From Bacteroidales bacterium (GTDB lineage: Bacteria > Bacteroidota > Bacteroidia > Bacteroidales > UBA932), in assembly GCA_017443025.1 (NCBI GenBank), contig JAFSPG010000018.1, forward strand, positions 62,001-126,000: 64,000 nucleotides of DNA. Direction: 5' to 3'. The position numbers and the translations under genes were made by a program. This document shows positions 26,449 through 35,133 of this stretch, piece after piece (positions within the stretch are counted from its first letter, which is position 1; each line of letters starts with the position of its first letter). Under the pieces are notes generated by a model. The model was given only the letters and a program-made list of their open reading frames with translations. It was not told the DNA's origin and did no database searches.

Positions 26449-28443
26449 TCAATCCTTTTTCTGCAGCACCATAGCCGTCCTCGACGGAAGGTACAAGCTC
26501 AGCCTTGCCCCATAGGCAGCAGTCTCGCCCTCGGCTGGAGCCGGGAGGGTGAGATGGGCCTCGCCCGGAGCCGTACGGGAGAAGCCGTCGAAACGGGCTT
26601 CGTCGGACGAGAGGAGCACCACCCACTTGCCCGCCGGAGCGGGGAAAGCATAGTCCGAGAAGGAACCCGAAGGGTTGAAGTTAAAGGCGAACATGTAATC
26701 TCCGCGCGTGAAAATCAGAACGTTCTTCTGCTCGTCGGCGCGCAGGAGCACAGGTTTATGGGCAAGAAGATTTTCAGTCTTGAAGAGCTGAACCATAGCC
26801 TCGTCAAAATCCTGCAAATATTTGTATCTCAGATAGTCAGGCTTGCTGAGCGACCATAGCCTCCTTGCGTGGGCATATGACCAGCCGTTCCCCTCACGGG
26901 GGAAATCTATCCATTCCGGGTGGCCGAATTCATTGCCCATGAAGGTCAGATAGCCGTCGCCGGCGGTGGCCAGGGTAACGAGGCGTATCATCTTGTGAAG
27001 GGCAACTCCCCTGTCGACAATCAGCGACTGCGAACCCTTGTTCATCGAGAAATACATCTCCTTGTCGATGAGGCGGAAGATGATGGTCTTGTCGCCCACA
27101 AGGGCCTGGTCGTGGCACTCGGCGTAGCTGATGGTCTTTTCGTCGGCCCTCTTGTTGGTAAGTTCATACCATATCTCGCCGGGACTCCATTTTTCGTCGG
27201 GCTTCTCCTTTATCCACTTTATCCAGTGGTCGGCTATGCCCATCGCCATCCTGAAATCAAAGCCTACGCCGCCCTCCTTGAATGGGGCGGCCAGGCCTGC
27301 CATTCCGCTGACGTCTTCGGCGATGGTGATGGCTCCGGGATAAATTTCGTGGATAAGGCGGTTGGCCATCGCAAGGTACTGTACTGCGTTTTCATCGACG
27401 CCTTTATCGAAGTAAGGCTCATATCCGTTGAAATCCTTGCCGAGGCCGTGGTCCCAGTAAAGCATGCTGGTGACTCCGTCGAAGCGGAATCCGTCCAGAT
27501 TGTACTCCTCCATCCAGAACTTGCAGTTGCTCAGGAGGAAGTATTTGGTTTCGTCCTTGCCGTAGTCGAAGCAGCGGGAGCCCCAGGCCGGATGCCGACC
27601 CTGCGGGCCATAGTAGAAGTAGAGGTCTTCGCGGCCGTCGAACATGCTGAGGCCTTCGGCCTCGTTGTCGACGCTGTGGGAATGGACGATATCCATTACT
27701 ACGGCTATGCCACGGCCGTGAGCGTCATCCACAAGGGCCTTGAACTCTTCAGGAGTGCCGAAGCGCGACGAAAGTGCGTAGAAATTCGACACCTGATAGC
27801 CGAAGGAGCCGTAATAAGGATGCTCCTGCAGGGCCATGATCTGAAGGGTATTGTAGCCAAGCTCGGCAACATGCGGGAGGACGTCGCGGCGGAATTCCTC
27901 GAAAGTAGCGACTTTCTCCTGCTCCGAGCTCATTCCGATATGGCATTCGTAGATAAGGGGGTTCTTTACCGAGGCAGGGCGGGAATTCTTCCACTGATAA
28001 GGCTGCGGATCCCATACCTGTGCGCAGAAAACCTTGGTTTCAGGGTCCTGCACCGCCCTCGTGCAATATGCGGGCAGTCTTTCTCCTCCTCCACCCGGCC
28101 ACTCTATGAAGAGTTTGTAAAGCTCTCCATGGCTGAGGAACATTGCGGGAAGATGTATCTCCCAGGTGCCTCCGGAAACGGGCTGGAGCTCATATGCCGA
28201 AGTGCGTTTCCAGTTGTTCCCTTCGCATATGAAGAAAATGCGGTTGGCGTGAGGTGCCCATTCGCGGAACACCCATCCCCCTCCGGCCTCGCGGTGTAGG
28301 CCGTAGTACATATGGTTGTTCATCACGTCGGCGAGGCGGCCATTCTTTCCGGCGAATCTCTCTTCGGCAGCTAAAATAGCCTGATGACGCGCGTCAATCG
28401 CCGCTTTATAGGGCTTCAGATATGGGTCTTTGTCGTAAATCAT
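26449..28443 (-). CDS. glgB: 1,4-alpha-glucan branching enzyme
   Basis: The 664-residue enzyme makes alpha-1,6 branches in glycogen. It has a CBM48-like N-terminal domain (HREAGGGWVFREWAPHANRI) and a GH13 barrel with the usual regions: MDIVHSHS, GFRFDGVTSM (nucleophile Asp near residue 320), ITIAEDVSG (acid/base Glu near 375) and YAECHDQ (third acidic residue). The sequence resembles the eukaryotic-type branching enzymes more than the E. coli type, for example in GYEPYFDKGVDENAVQYL. It overlaps xseB by 4 bases (ATGA), so its translation is probably coupled to it. It is followed by the debranching gene after 84 bases. Confidence 0.94.
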   Translation of the reverse strand: MIYDKDPYLKPYKAAIDARHQAILAAEERFAGKNGRLADVMNNHMYYGLHREAGGGWVFREWAPHANRIFFICEGNNWKRTSAYELQPVSGGTWEIHLPAMFLSHGELYKLFIEWPGGGGERLPAYCTRAVQDPETKVFCAQVWDPQPYQWKNSRPASVKNPLIYECHIGMSSEQEKVATFEEFRRDVLPHVAELGYNTLQIMALQEHPYYGSFGYQVSNFYALSSRFGTPEEFKALVDDAHGRGIAVVMDIVHSHSVDNEAEGLSMFDGREDLYFYYGPQGRHPAWGSRCFDYGKDETKYFLLSNCKFWMEEYNLDGFRFDGVTSMLYWDHGLGKDFNGYEPYFDKGVDENAVQYLAMANRLIHEIYPGAITIAEDVSGMAGLAAPFKEGGVGFDFRMAMGIADHWIKWIKEKPDEKWSPGEIWYELTNKRADEKTISYAECHDQALVGDKTIIFRLIDKEMYFSMNKGSQSLIVDRGVALHKMIRLVTLATAGDGYLTFMGNEFGHPEWIDFPREGNGWSYAHARRLWSLSKPDYLRYKYLQDFDEAMVQLFKTENLLAHKPVLLRADEQKNVLIFTRGDYMFAFNFNPSGSFSDYAFPAPAGKWVVLLSSDEARFDGFSRTAPGEAHLTLPAPAEGETAAYGARLSLYLPSRTAMVLQKKD

Positions 28444-28622
28444 TTTTCGGCGTCGATTTCTTCGCGAAGCGAGCGGAGATACTCCCTGCAGTCCGCAACA
28501 AGAGTGCGGGCCCGCTTTACCATCGCCCCTACGTCGTCGAGGCTGGTAGCGGGATTCTGCGCATCTTCGGCCATCTTTTCAAGCTCGGCCATAGCCTTTG
28601 CGTAATCGAAGTTCTCGTCCAT
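28440..28622 (-). CDS. xseB: Exodeoxyribonuclease VII small subunit
   Basis: This 60-residue, all-helical, acidic protein matches the XseB pattern: an N-terminal helix (FDYAKAMAELEKMAEDAQNP), a SLDDVGAMVKRARTLV segment and a C-terminal CREYLRSLREEID helix. XseB subunits bind the XseA catalytic subunit of exonuclease VII, which degrades single-stranded DNA. The gene sits between GH130 (5 bases) and glgB (ATGA overlap). No xseA lies in this window, and a carbohydrate operon is an odd home for it. The short length makes the family call less certain than for the neighbours, but the pattern of residues fits well. Confidence 0.75.
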   Translation of the reverse strand: MDENFDYAKAMAELEKMAEDAQNPATSLDDVGAMVKRARTLVADCREYLRSLREEIDAEK

Positions 28623-28627
28623 CGCGG

Positions 28628-29626
28628 CTAAAGAATATTGGTACGTTTGGTAAACTCAATGATTTCGGGGATATATCCGAATATGAGGCCGGTAACCGTG
28701 TCGGCGCAGCCATAGTAGACGGCGATGCGTCCGGTGGCCGGGTCGTACAGGTTGGCGCAGGGGAAGGCTACGCTCGGCACGTCACCCACAAGCTCGTAAA
28801 GGGTTTCTGGGGTGATGAGATACTGTCCGCTGCGGGCAAGAACTTTCCAGGGCTGCTCGCGGTCGAGGAGGGCGCTGCCGAAGGCATAGACGTATCCGTT
28901 GCAGGAACGGAGCACTCCGTGGTAAATCAGCAGCCAGCCTTCGGATGTCTCGATGGGCACAGGGCCGGCTCCTACCTTCATGCACTGCCAGGCGCTTTGT
29001 TCGAAGGGCGCGGGAGCCATCACGTGGCGGTGCCTGCCCCAGTAAACAAGGTCGGGAGACTCCGAATAGAAGATATCGCCGAAGGCGGTGTGACCTGTAT
29101 CCGAAGGCCTCGAAAGCATCGCGAACTTGCCGTCAATCTTGCGGGGGAAGAGGACGCCGTTGCGGTTATAAGGCAGGAAGGCATTCTCTCCCTGGTGGAA
29201 GGTCTTGAAATCGGTGGTCCAGGCTATGCCGATGGTGGGGCCGTGGTAGCCGTTGCACCAGGTAACGTAGTACTTGTCTTCAATTTTTGCCACGCGGGGG
29301 TCATACCCATATACCCACTCTCCCACTTCGGGGATATCGCAGTCGAAGCGAATGACCTCGGGATTGATATTCCAGTTGATGCCATCCTTGGAGAAGCCGG
29401 CATGGAGGGCCATGCGTCGGTTCTTGTCATCGCAGCGGAATACTCCGGCAAAGCCCTCACCAAAGGGGACTACGGCCGAATTGAAAATACTGTTTGAGTC
29501 CGGAAGGAGATTACGGGGAATAACAGGATTGGCGGAATAGCGCCATACGGGGGCCGTACATCCTGCCGGACGGTCTTCCCAGGGAATATTGGGAAGGGGA
29601 TTTCCTATGATGTCAATCTTGCTCAT
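28628..29626 (-). CDS. GH130 beta-1,4-mannooligosaccharide/mannosyl-GlcNAc phosphorylase
   Basis: The 332-residue protein is a five-bladed beta-propeller of family GH130. Typical elements include [40 protein letters not shown], with the catalytic Asp context, and [19 protein letters not shown] at the end. These enzymes cleave beta-1,4-mannosides with phosphate and release mannose-1-phosphate. Because two GH92 mannosidases and mannose-6-phosphate isomerase lie just upstream, the likely substrate is the Man-beta-1,4-GlcNAc core of N-glycans; beta-mannan oligosaccharides are the alternative. No signal peptide is present, so it acts in the cytoplasm. The start overlaps the end of manA by 4 bases. 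Confidence 0.92.
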   Translation of the reverse strand: MSKIDIIGNPLPNIPWEDRPAGCTAPVWRYSANPVIPRNLLPDSNSIFNSAVVPFGEGFAGVFRCDDKNRRMALHAGFSKDGINWNINPEVIRFDCDIPEVGEWVYGYDPRVAKIEDKYYVTWCNGYHGPTIGIAWTTDFKTFHQGENAFLPYNRNGVLFPRKIDGKFAMLSRPSDTGHTAFGDIFYSESPDLVYWGRHRHVMAPAPFEQSAWQCMKVGAGPVPIETSEGWLLIYHGVLRSCNGYVYAFGSALLDREQPWKVLARSGQYLITPETLYELVGDVPSVAFPCANLYDPATGRIAVYYGCADTVTGLIFGYIPEIIEFTKRTNIL

Positions 29627-30585
29627 TTGATATAGCTTGTTAAAAGGGTCATCGGGCCGTCGGGAATGAAACTGACTTCCGTTGCTGAAGCGGGAATCAG
29701 GACCGTCTCGCCCTGATGTATCGTGATATCGTTGATTTTTCCTTTACCGGAAGTACATATCACCACGAGGAAGGAATCGACGCCGGACAAATCTTTGGCG
29801 AGCGGCTTGTCGAGTTCATATACGGAAGTGGTGAAGTACTTGCAGTCCACGACCTCGACCTCCTTTCCTTTGGCCGGGGTATATTTTGTGAGATAATCCG
29901 GATATACCTTGTAGTCGATGGCATCCTTGGCCAACTCAGTATGCAGCTGGCGGGGCTTTCCGTCGAGGCCCAGGCGGCCATAGTCGTAGATGCGGTAGGT
30001 AATGTCTGAAGTCTGCTGGATTTCGGCGATGAAACAGCCGCCGCAGATGGCGTGAATACGCCCTGCTGGCAGGAAGAACACATCTCCCTTGTGTACCGGA
30101 TGATTTGCCAGCACTTCAGTGATGGTGCCGTTTTCGACGCGGGCGGCATATTCGTCGGGGGTGATGGATTCCTTCAGGCCGGCAAGCAGGTGCGCGCCTT
30201 CGTCGGCTCCTACGACGTACCACATTTCGGTCTTGCCTTTGGAACCGTTATGACGTACGGCGGCAAGCTCGTCGTTCGGATGAACCTGGATGCTAAGGTC
30301 GCTCTTGGCGTCGATGAACTTTATGAGCAGCGGGAATTCGTCGCCTGTGGATGCATAGACGTGCTTTCCTATAAGTTCGCCCTTATATTCTTTCACCAGC
30401 TCGGCTATGGTCTTGCCGGCAAGCGGGCCGTCTGCCACCACCGATTCGTTCCCCGGGACTCCGGAGAGCTCCCAGCTCTCGCCAATGTGCTCCTGGCTTG
30501 TTTCAACCTGCTTGAAGGGCGCAATCTTCTCTCCGCCCCATACTACCGTCTTGAAGATCGGCTTGAATTTCAAAGGATAAAGCAT
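29623..30585 (-). CDS. manA: Class I mannose-6-phosphate isomerase
   Basis: The 320-residue zinc enzyme interconverts mannose-6-phosphate and fructose-6-phosphate. The metal-binding segments are visible: [26 protein letters not shown] supplies His and Glu ligands, and [14 protein letters not shown] supplies another His. This short class I form, like Bacillus ManA, lacks the large helical domain of fungal enzymes. It is 9 bases downstream of the first GH92 gene and overlaps GH130 by 4 bases, so released mannose can enter glycolysis or glycogen. The mannose kinase needed for free mannose is not in this window, unless the NahK-like kinase at the start serves another sugar. Confidence 0.94.
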   Translation of the reverse strand: MLYPLKFKPIFKTVVWGGEKIAPFKQVETSQEHIGESWELSGVPGNESVVADGPLAGKTIAELVKEYKGELIGKHVYASTGDEFPLLIKFIDAKSDLSIQVHPNDELAAVRHNGSKGKTEMWYVVGADEGAHLLAGLKESITPDEYAARVENGTITEVLANHPVHKGDVFFLPAGRIHAICGGCFIAEIQQTSDITYRIYDYGRLGLDGKPRQLHTELAKDAIDYKVYPDYLTKYTPAKGKEVEVVDCKYFTTSVYELDKPLAKDLSGVDSFLVVICTSGKGKINDITIHQGETVLIPASATEVSFIPDGPMTLLTSYIK

Positions 30586-30594
30586 ATCGTTATT

Positions 30595-32805
30595 TTACTT
30601 GTCAATCATTTCAAATTCCAGAGTTCCTCCGGCAACTATGTCGGCGTACTCTATATAAGGCTTGTCATAAGGCTTGCCGTTGAGTTTTACGGCGCCGATA
30701 TAGCGGTTCTGCTCGGACAGGCCTTTCGCCTTGATTACCAACTCCCCTCCGGCGACCTGTACTTTCATTTCCGGGAAGAGCGGGGCACCGAACCAGAAGC
30801 GCGGCATGGCAGGCTCCGCCTGGTAGAAGCCCATCGCTGAGAGAACATACCATCCGCTCATCTGGCCTACGTCTTCATTGCCGGCAAGGCCCTCGGGGGC
30901 GTTGAAATACATTTCCTTATAGACCTGACGGATGCGGTCGGCGGCTTTATGAGGCTCGCCGAGCATCGAATAGAGGTAGATGGTGTGATGGCTGGGTTCA
31001 TTGCCGTGGGCGTACTGGCCGATGAGGCCGGAGATGTCGGGGGACGCATTCTCGCCCTCAACGTGGTCGGGGGCCTCGAACAGGCCGTCGAGCTTGGCCA
31101 CCGTGGCCTCACGTGAGCCGAATAGGCCTACGAGGCCATCGAGGTCCTGGGGAACAAGCCAGAGATACTGCCAGCCCGTGCCCTCGCAGTAATCGGAGGT
31201 CTCGTGGCGGGAATAAACGGGATTGAAGGGTTCGGTAAATTTTCCGTTGGTCTTGCGGCCACGCATGAACTGCAGCTCAGGGTCCCAGAAATTGCGATAT
31301 GAGTGGCTGCGCTCGCGGAACTTTGCGGCAATATCGGCCTTGCCGAGGAAGTCGGCGCAATTGGCGAGAGCGCCGTCGGCGATGGCATATTCCATGTCGT
31401 TGGCTACGGATTCATGATAAAGGTCGGCGGGGATGAAGCCGTATTTCATACGGAGATCCTGCCCTCGGTCGGGGGTAGTGGCCGTAGTGACCATAGCATC
31501 TATGATTTCTTCGTCGGAGAGGCCGGCGCGGAAACCTTTCACGATGGCGTCAGCAAAGACTATCAGGCCCGGATTGCCAACCATGCAGTCGGTCTCGTTG
31601 CTCATCAGATGCCAGACAGGAAGGTCGCCCTGCTCCTTGTAGATGTGATAGAAGGTCTTTACAACGTCGTTCATCATCTCGGGATGGATGACCGTCATCA
31701 GAGGCTGGGCGGCGCGATAGGTATCCCAGAGGGAGAAGGTGGTGTAGTTGTTGAAATCCCCCTGACGAACTACGTCGTCGGAGCCGCGGTAACGGCCGTC
31801 GACATCATTGTAGGCCGAGGGGGCAATCATCGTGTGGTAAAGGGCCGTATAGAACACCGTTTTGGTATCGCGGTCGCCTTTAGGAACTTCAATTTTTGCG
31901 AGGGTTTCGTTCCAGGCCTTGTCGGCGGCCTTGCGGGTGGCTTCGAAATCCCAACCGGGAAGTTCAGCCTCCATATTGGCCCTGGCGCCCTCGACCGATA
32001 CCGGCGAGAGGGCTACCTTCACGAGAAGCTGTTCGCATTCGGCAGTGGAGCCGAGTTTAAAATAGCCGTAGACCGGATGACGGGCGGGATTGTCGTTTTC
32101 AGGGTTCTCCACGCTGAAGAATTCCTTTGCGGGCTTGGAGAATTCGGCCCAGAAAAATACTTTCTGGTTCTTGGCCCAACCCATTGAATAGCGATATCCG
32201 CCGACGGCCTTTACAAGACCGTTTTCATCTTTGAGGATCTCGAAGCCGGCATCCCTTACGCTGTCCCAGCAGCCGCCGTTCTCGAGGTCGATTACGACAG
32301 AGGCATCTTCAGAGGCGGGGAAAGTATAGCGGTGGAAGCCCACGCGGGAAGTAGCAGTCATTTCGGCGGTGATGCCGTAGCGGAGCAGAGGTACGCTGTA
32401 ATATCCGGGGACGCAGATTTCCTTCGTGCGGTCGGCGTAGCTCCAGGCTCCGGTACCGGGGTCTTCAACGGTACCGCGTCCGGGAGTGACCTCACCTGTA
32501 ACCGGCATAATGGTTATATCGAAGAGATCACCGATGCCGGTGCCCGAAAGATGGGTGTGGCTGAATCCGATTACAGAGGAATCACTCACGTGATAGCCGG
32601 AGCACCAGTCCCACTGCTGAGGGATGCTGGTAGGGCCCACCTGAACCATTCCGAAAGGAACGTTGGCCCCCACGAACACGTGGCCGTGACCACCCGTACC
32701 GATTCGGGGATTTACAAAAGATGTCAGCGGCTCATCGCCTCCGCAGCAGGAAGTGAAGGCTGCGGCAGCTATGGCTGATGTTAAAAAAATGTGTTTTAGT
32801 TTCAT
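30595..32805 (-). CDS. GH92 alpha-mannosidase, lipoprotein
   Basis: The 736-residue lipoprotein (lipobox AFTSC) has the GH92 architecture: an N-terminal beta-sandwich (NPRIGTGGHGHVFVGANVPFGMVQVGP) and a helical barrel with TTFSLWDTYRAAQPLMTVIHPE, the CEGTGWQYLWLVPQDLDGL segment, where the catalytic acid is expected, and GNEDVGQMSGWYVLSAMGFY. GH92 enzymes are calcium-dependent inverting exo-alpha-mannosidases that trim high-mannose N-glycans. In the acid region the common His-Asp pair reads Gln-Asp, so linkage preference may differ from the second GH92 here. It probably acts at the outer membrane or periplasm. It lies 15 bases after the other GH92 gene. Confidence 0.93.
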   Translation of the reverse strand: MKLKHIFLTSAIAAAAFTSCCGGDEPLTSFVNPRIGTGGHGHVFVGANVPFGMVQVGPTSIPQQWDWCSGYHVSDSSVIGFSHTHLSGTGIGDLFDITIMPVTGEVTPGRGTVEDPGTGAWSYADRTKEICVPGYYSVPLLRYGITAEMTATSRVGFHRYTFPASEDASVVIDLENGGCWDSVRDAGFEILKDENGLVKAVGGYRYSMGWAKNQKVFFWAEFSKPAKEFFSVENPENDNPARHPVYGYFKLGSTAECEQLLVKVALSPVSVEGARANMEAELPGWDFEATRKAADKAWNETLAKIEVPKGDRDTKTVFYTALYHTMIAPSAYNDVDGRYRGSDDVVRQGDFNNYTTFSLWDTYRAAQPLMTVIHPEMMNDVVKTFYHIYKEQGDLPVWHLMSNETDCMVGNPGLIVFADAIVKGFRAGLSDEEIIDAMVTTATTPDRGQDLRMKYGFIPADLYHESVANDMEYAIADGALANCADFLGKADIAAKFRERSHSYRNFWDPELQFMRGRKTNGKFTEPFNPVYSRHETSDYCEGTGWQYLWLVPQDLDGLVGLFGSREATVAKLDGLFEAPDHVEGENASPDISGLIGQYAHGNEPSHHTIYLYSMLGEPHKAADRIRQVYKEMYFNAPEGLAGNEDVGQMSGWYVLSAMGFYQAEPAMPRFWFGAPLFPEMKVQVAGGELVIKAKGLSEQNRYIGAVKLNGKPYDKPYIEYADIVAGGTLEFEMIDK

Positions 32806-32820
32806 TTTATGCGGTTGTTG

Positions 32821-35073
32821 TTATTTGCACTTGAATTCAATGTTGCCTCCTTTCAGAAGGGCGTCGTGGGTAATGCGGAAGCCCTTCACGGCCTTGCCGC
32901 CGGCCTTGATTCCGGTGATTCTGCGACCGGGAGTCTTGCTGAGCACCAGGCTTCCGCGGCCGTGGACCTTTTCATCGAGGGCGATGGTAACCTTGTCGAA
33001 AGCCGGGGCGGTGAAAGTGTATTCGGGCGCTCCGGGGCAGTCGGGGTAGAAGCCCATCATCGAGAATACAGCCCACGCGCTCATCGTACCGGTATCGTCG
33101 TTGCCGGGAATGCCGTCAGGCTCGGTGGTATAGTAATTTTCGAGTATTCTGTCGACCTCGACGGTGGTTCTCCAGGCTTCGGAGGGGAAGTAGCTGAAGA
33201 GATATGGATAAGCGATATCGGGCTCATTGGCGGGGTCGTACAGTTTTTCGTCGAAGATTTTCTGAAGTTTCCTTACGAAAGATTTGCTGCCGCCCATAAG
33301 CTTTGCATAGCCCTTCACGTCGTGGGGAACGTAATAGGTGTAGTTCCAGGCAGAACCTTCGTGGAAGCCGGTGGCGTTAGAAAAATCTGCTCCATCCTTG
33401 GGATCGAAGGGCGTGAGGAATGAACCGTCCTTGAGGATGGGGCGAAGGGCTCCGGAGGCTGCGTCATAATAATGCCTGTAGCCAAGGGAACGGGAACGGT
33501 AAAGTGCCGCATCCCCGGAGAATGCCTCCTTGCGGGCAGCATCTTTTTCCTCGCTGGCCAGGGCCGAGGCAAGCAGCGACATGGCATTGTCTGCTACGTA
33601 ATATTCCAATGCATGGGATACTGAATTGTCGCCGGAAAAATCACCGGAAAACCATCCTACTGGAATATAGCCAAGGGAATTATAGGGGTCGGCGTCGGGG
33701 CGCATCTTGTTTTGCGCTCCAGGCGTATCGCAGCTTTTCTTGAATGCCCCGTACGCTGCAGCGATATCGAAATCGCGGAGGCCCTTGAGATAGGAGTCGG
33801 TTATTACGCAAATCGAAGGGTCGCCTTCCATGGTGAATGTCTCGCGGCCGAAAAGCTCCCACTTGGGCATCCAGCCCCATTCCTTGTACATATCGACCAT
33901 ACTGCAGAGCATATCTGCCTGACGCTCGGGATATACGAGGGTGAGAAGCTGATGAACGTTACGATAGGTGTCCCATAGAGAGAAAACGCTGTAGCGATTG
34001 TGCCCGGGGGCGACTTTTCCGGTGGCGTCGCTTTCCATCAACGGATATTCTCCGTTTACGTCGTTGAGTACGGAAGGATGTATCAGGGCGTGATAGAGCG
34101 CTGTGTAGAATACTTCCTTCTGGCGCTGCGTTCCGCCCTCAACGCGAATTCTGCCAAGGTCGTTCTCCCAGCGTGCCAGAGCTGCCCGGCGCACCGCATC
34201 GAAACTGAACGCCTCGCCCTGCTCTGCCTCCAGATTCTCGCGGGCATTCTCGCAGCTTACGAAGGATATTCCCATCTGTAGCTGAATCTGCTCGCCCTCG
34301 GCTACGTCGTCGAAGGTGAACCAACAGCCTATCTTGTCGCCGGCGAGGGTTCGTCCGTACTTTTTGTAAATCTTGTACTTGCCGGCATCGGAGTCCCATG
34401 CGGCTTCGGCCGTCATGGGCTGCTGCTTTTTCCAGAAGCCCTGGGATGAAGGGGCCTTGCTCACCCTCATTACGAAATACACCGGGAACACCGCCTGCGA
34501 GTTGTAGCAGAAGGTACCGGCAAAGCGCATTCCTTCGATTTCGGTATCTGAGATTCGGCGCAGCATCGCCCCGCTTTCGTTGGTCAGGCCTTCGCCGAGA
34601 TTGAGAAGGATATTGGCCTGGCCTTTATGGAAGGTGAATCTTTCGATTGCCGTGCGAAGGGTTGTGCTGGCTTCAGCCTTGATATCGTAGTCGGTAAGAG
34701 TAACTCCGTAATAGCCGGGCGAAGCTGTTTCGTCCTTATACTGCGAGCCGTAGGCGTGGTAATCTACCTTAAGTGGACCGCTCGTAGGCATCGTGAGGAG
34801 AATTCCTCCGTCGGGGCAGCCGACTCCGCTGAGGTTGACGTGAGAGAAACCGGTGAAGTATTTGTTCTCGTAAACGTAGGGAGTGCTCCACCAGCGGCTG
34901 TCCTTGTCCCAGGTGTTGAGGTCGGAGCCCATTACGTTGAAGGGACTCACGCTCATCATTCCCGAAGGGACTACTGCGCCGGGGTTGCAGGCGCCGAAAT
35001 TGGTGGTGCCCACGAAGGGTTTTACATAGCCTGCGAGTGATGCCGCAACTGCGAGTATCGAAAGAAATGTCAT
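32821..35073 (-). CDS. GH92 alpha-mannosidase, secreted
   Basis: The 750-residue protein has a short signal peptide without a lipobox (TFLSILAVAASLAG) and the GH92 pattern: VKPFVGTTNFGACNPGAVVPSGMMSVSP, YSVFSLWDTYRNVHQLLTLVYPE, HEGSAWNYTYYVPHDVKG with the expected acid and the His-Asp pair, and GNDDTGTMSAWAVFSMMGFYPD. It is the first gene of the mannose/glycogen array, with a -7 element 42 bases upstream. The two GH92 proteins are clearly different from each other, which suggests they cut different mannose linkages of the same glycan, as is known for multi-GH92 clusters in Bacteroides. Confidence 0.93.
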   Translation of the reverse strand: MTFLSILAVAASLAGYVKPFVGTTNFGACNPGAVVPSGMMSVSPFNVMGSDLNTWDKDSRWWSTPYVYENKYFTGFSHVNLSGVGCPDGGILLTMPTSGPLKVDYHAYGSQYKDETASPGYYGVTLTDYDIKAEASTTLRTAIERFTFHKGQANILLNLGEGLTNESGAMLRRISDTEIEGMRFAGTFCYNSQAVFPVYFVMRVSKAPSSQGFWKKQQPMTAEAAWDSDAGKYKIYKKYGRTLAGDKIGCWFTFDDVAEGEQIQLQMGISFVSCENARENLEAEQGEAFSFDAVRRAALARWENDLGRIRVEGGTQRQKEVFYTALYHALIHPSVLNDVNGEYPLMESDATGKVAPGHNRYSVFSLWDTYRNVHQLLTLVYPERQADMLCSMVDMYKEWGWMPKWELFGRETFTMEGDPSICVITDSYLKGLRDFDIAAAYGAFKKSCDTPGAQNKMRPDADPYNSLGYIPVGWFSGDFSGDNSVSHALEYYVADNAMSLLASALASEEKDAARKEAFSGDAALYRSRSLGYRHYYDAASGALRPILKDGSFLTPFDPKDGADFSNATGFHEGSAWNYTYYVPHDVKGYAKLMGGSKSFVRKLQKIFDEKLYDPANEPDIAYPYLFSYFPSEAWRTTVEVDRILENYYTTEPDGIPGNDDTGTMSAWAVFSMMGFYPDCPGAPEYTFTAPAFDKVTIALDEKVHGRGSLVLSKTPGRRITGIKAGGKAVKGFRITHDALLKGGNIEFKCK

Positions 35074-35114
35074 ATCCTTAAAAAATGTACGACCCGGTTT
35101 GGTGCCGAATCGTA

Positions 35115-35122
35115 CAAATATA
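35115..35122 (-). promoter_or_regulatory. Probable -7 element for the GH92-manA-glycogen array
   Basis: TATATTTG on the minus strand lies 42 bases upstream of the first GH92 gene. The expected -33 TTTG is not found at 19-21 bases, so the promoter may depend on an activator. It lies in the 60 bp gap after rnr and could drive the 20 kb array that follows. Confidence 0.5.
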
Positions 35123-35133
35123 ATTAAAACCTT

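Noticed and set aside
26920..28299. A 459-codon plus-strand frame opposite glgB
   Set aside because: glgB is unambiguous on the minus strand; the opposite frame is a codon-bias shadow.
32821..35073. Duplicated gene: the two neighbouring GH92 genes as a recent tandem duplication
   Set aside because: The proteins share family motifs only and differ in signal peptide, length and active-site details, so they are old paralogues.
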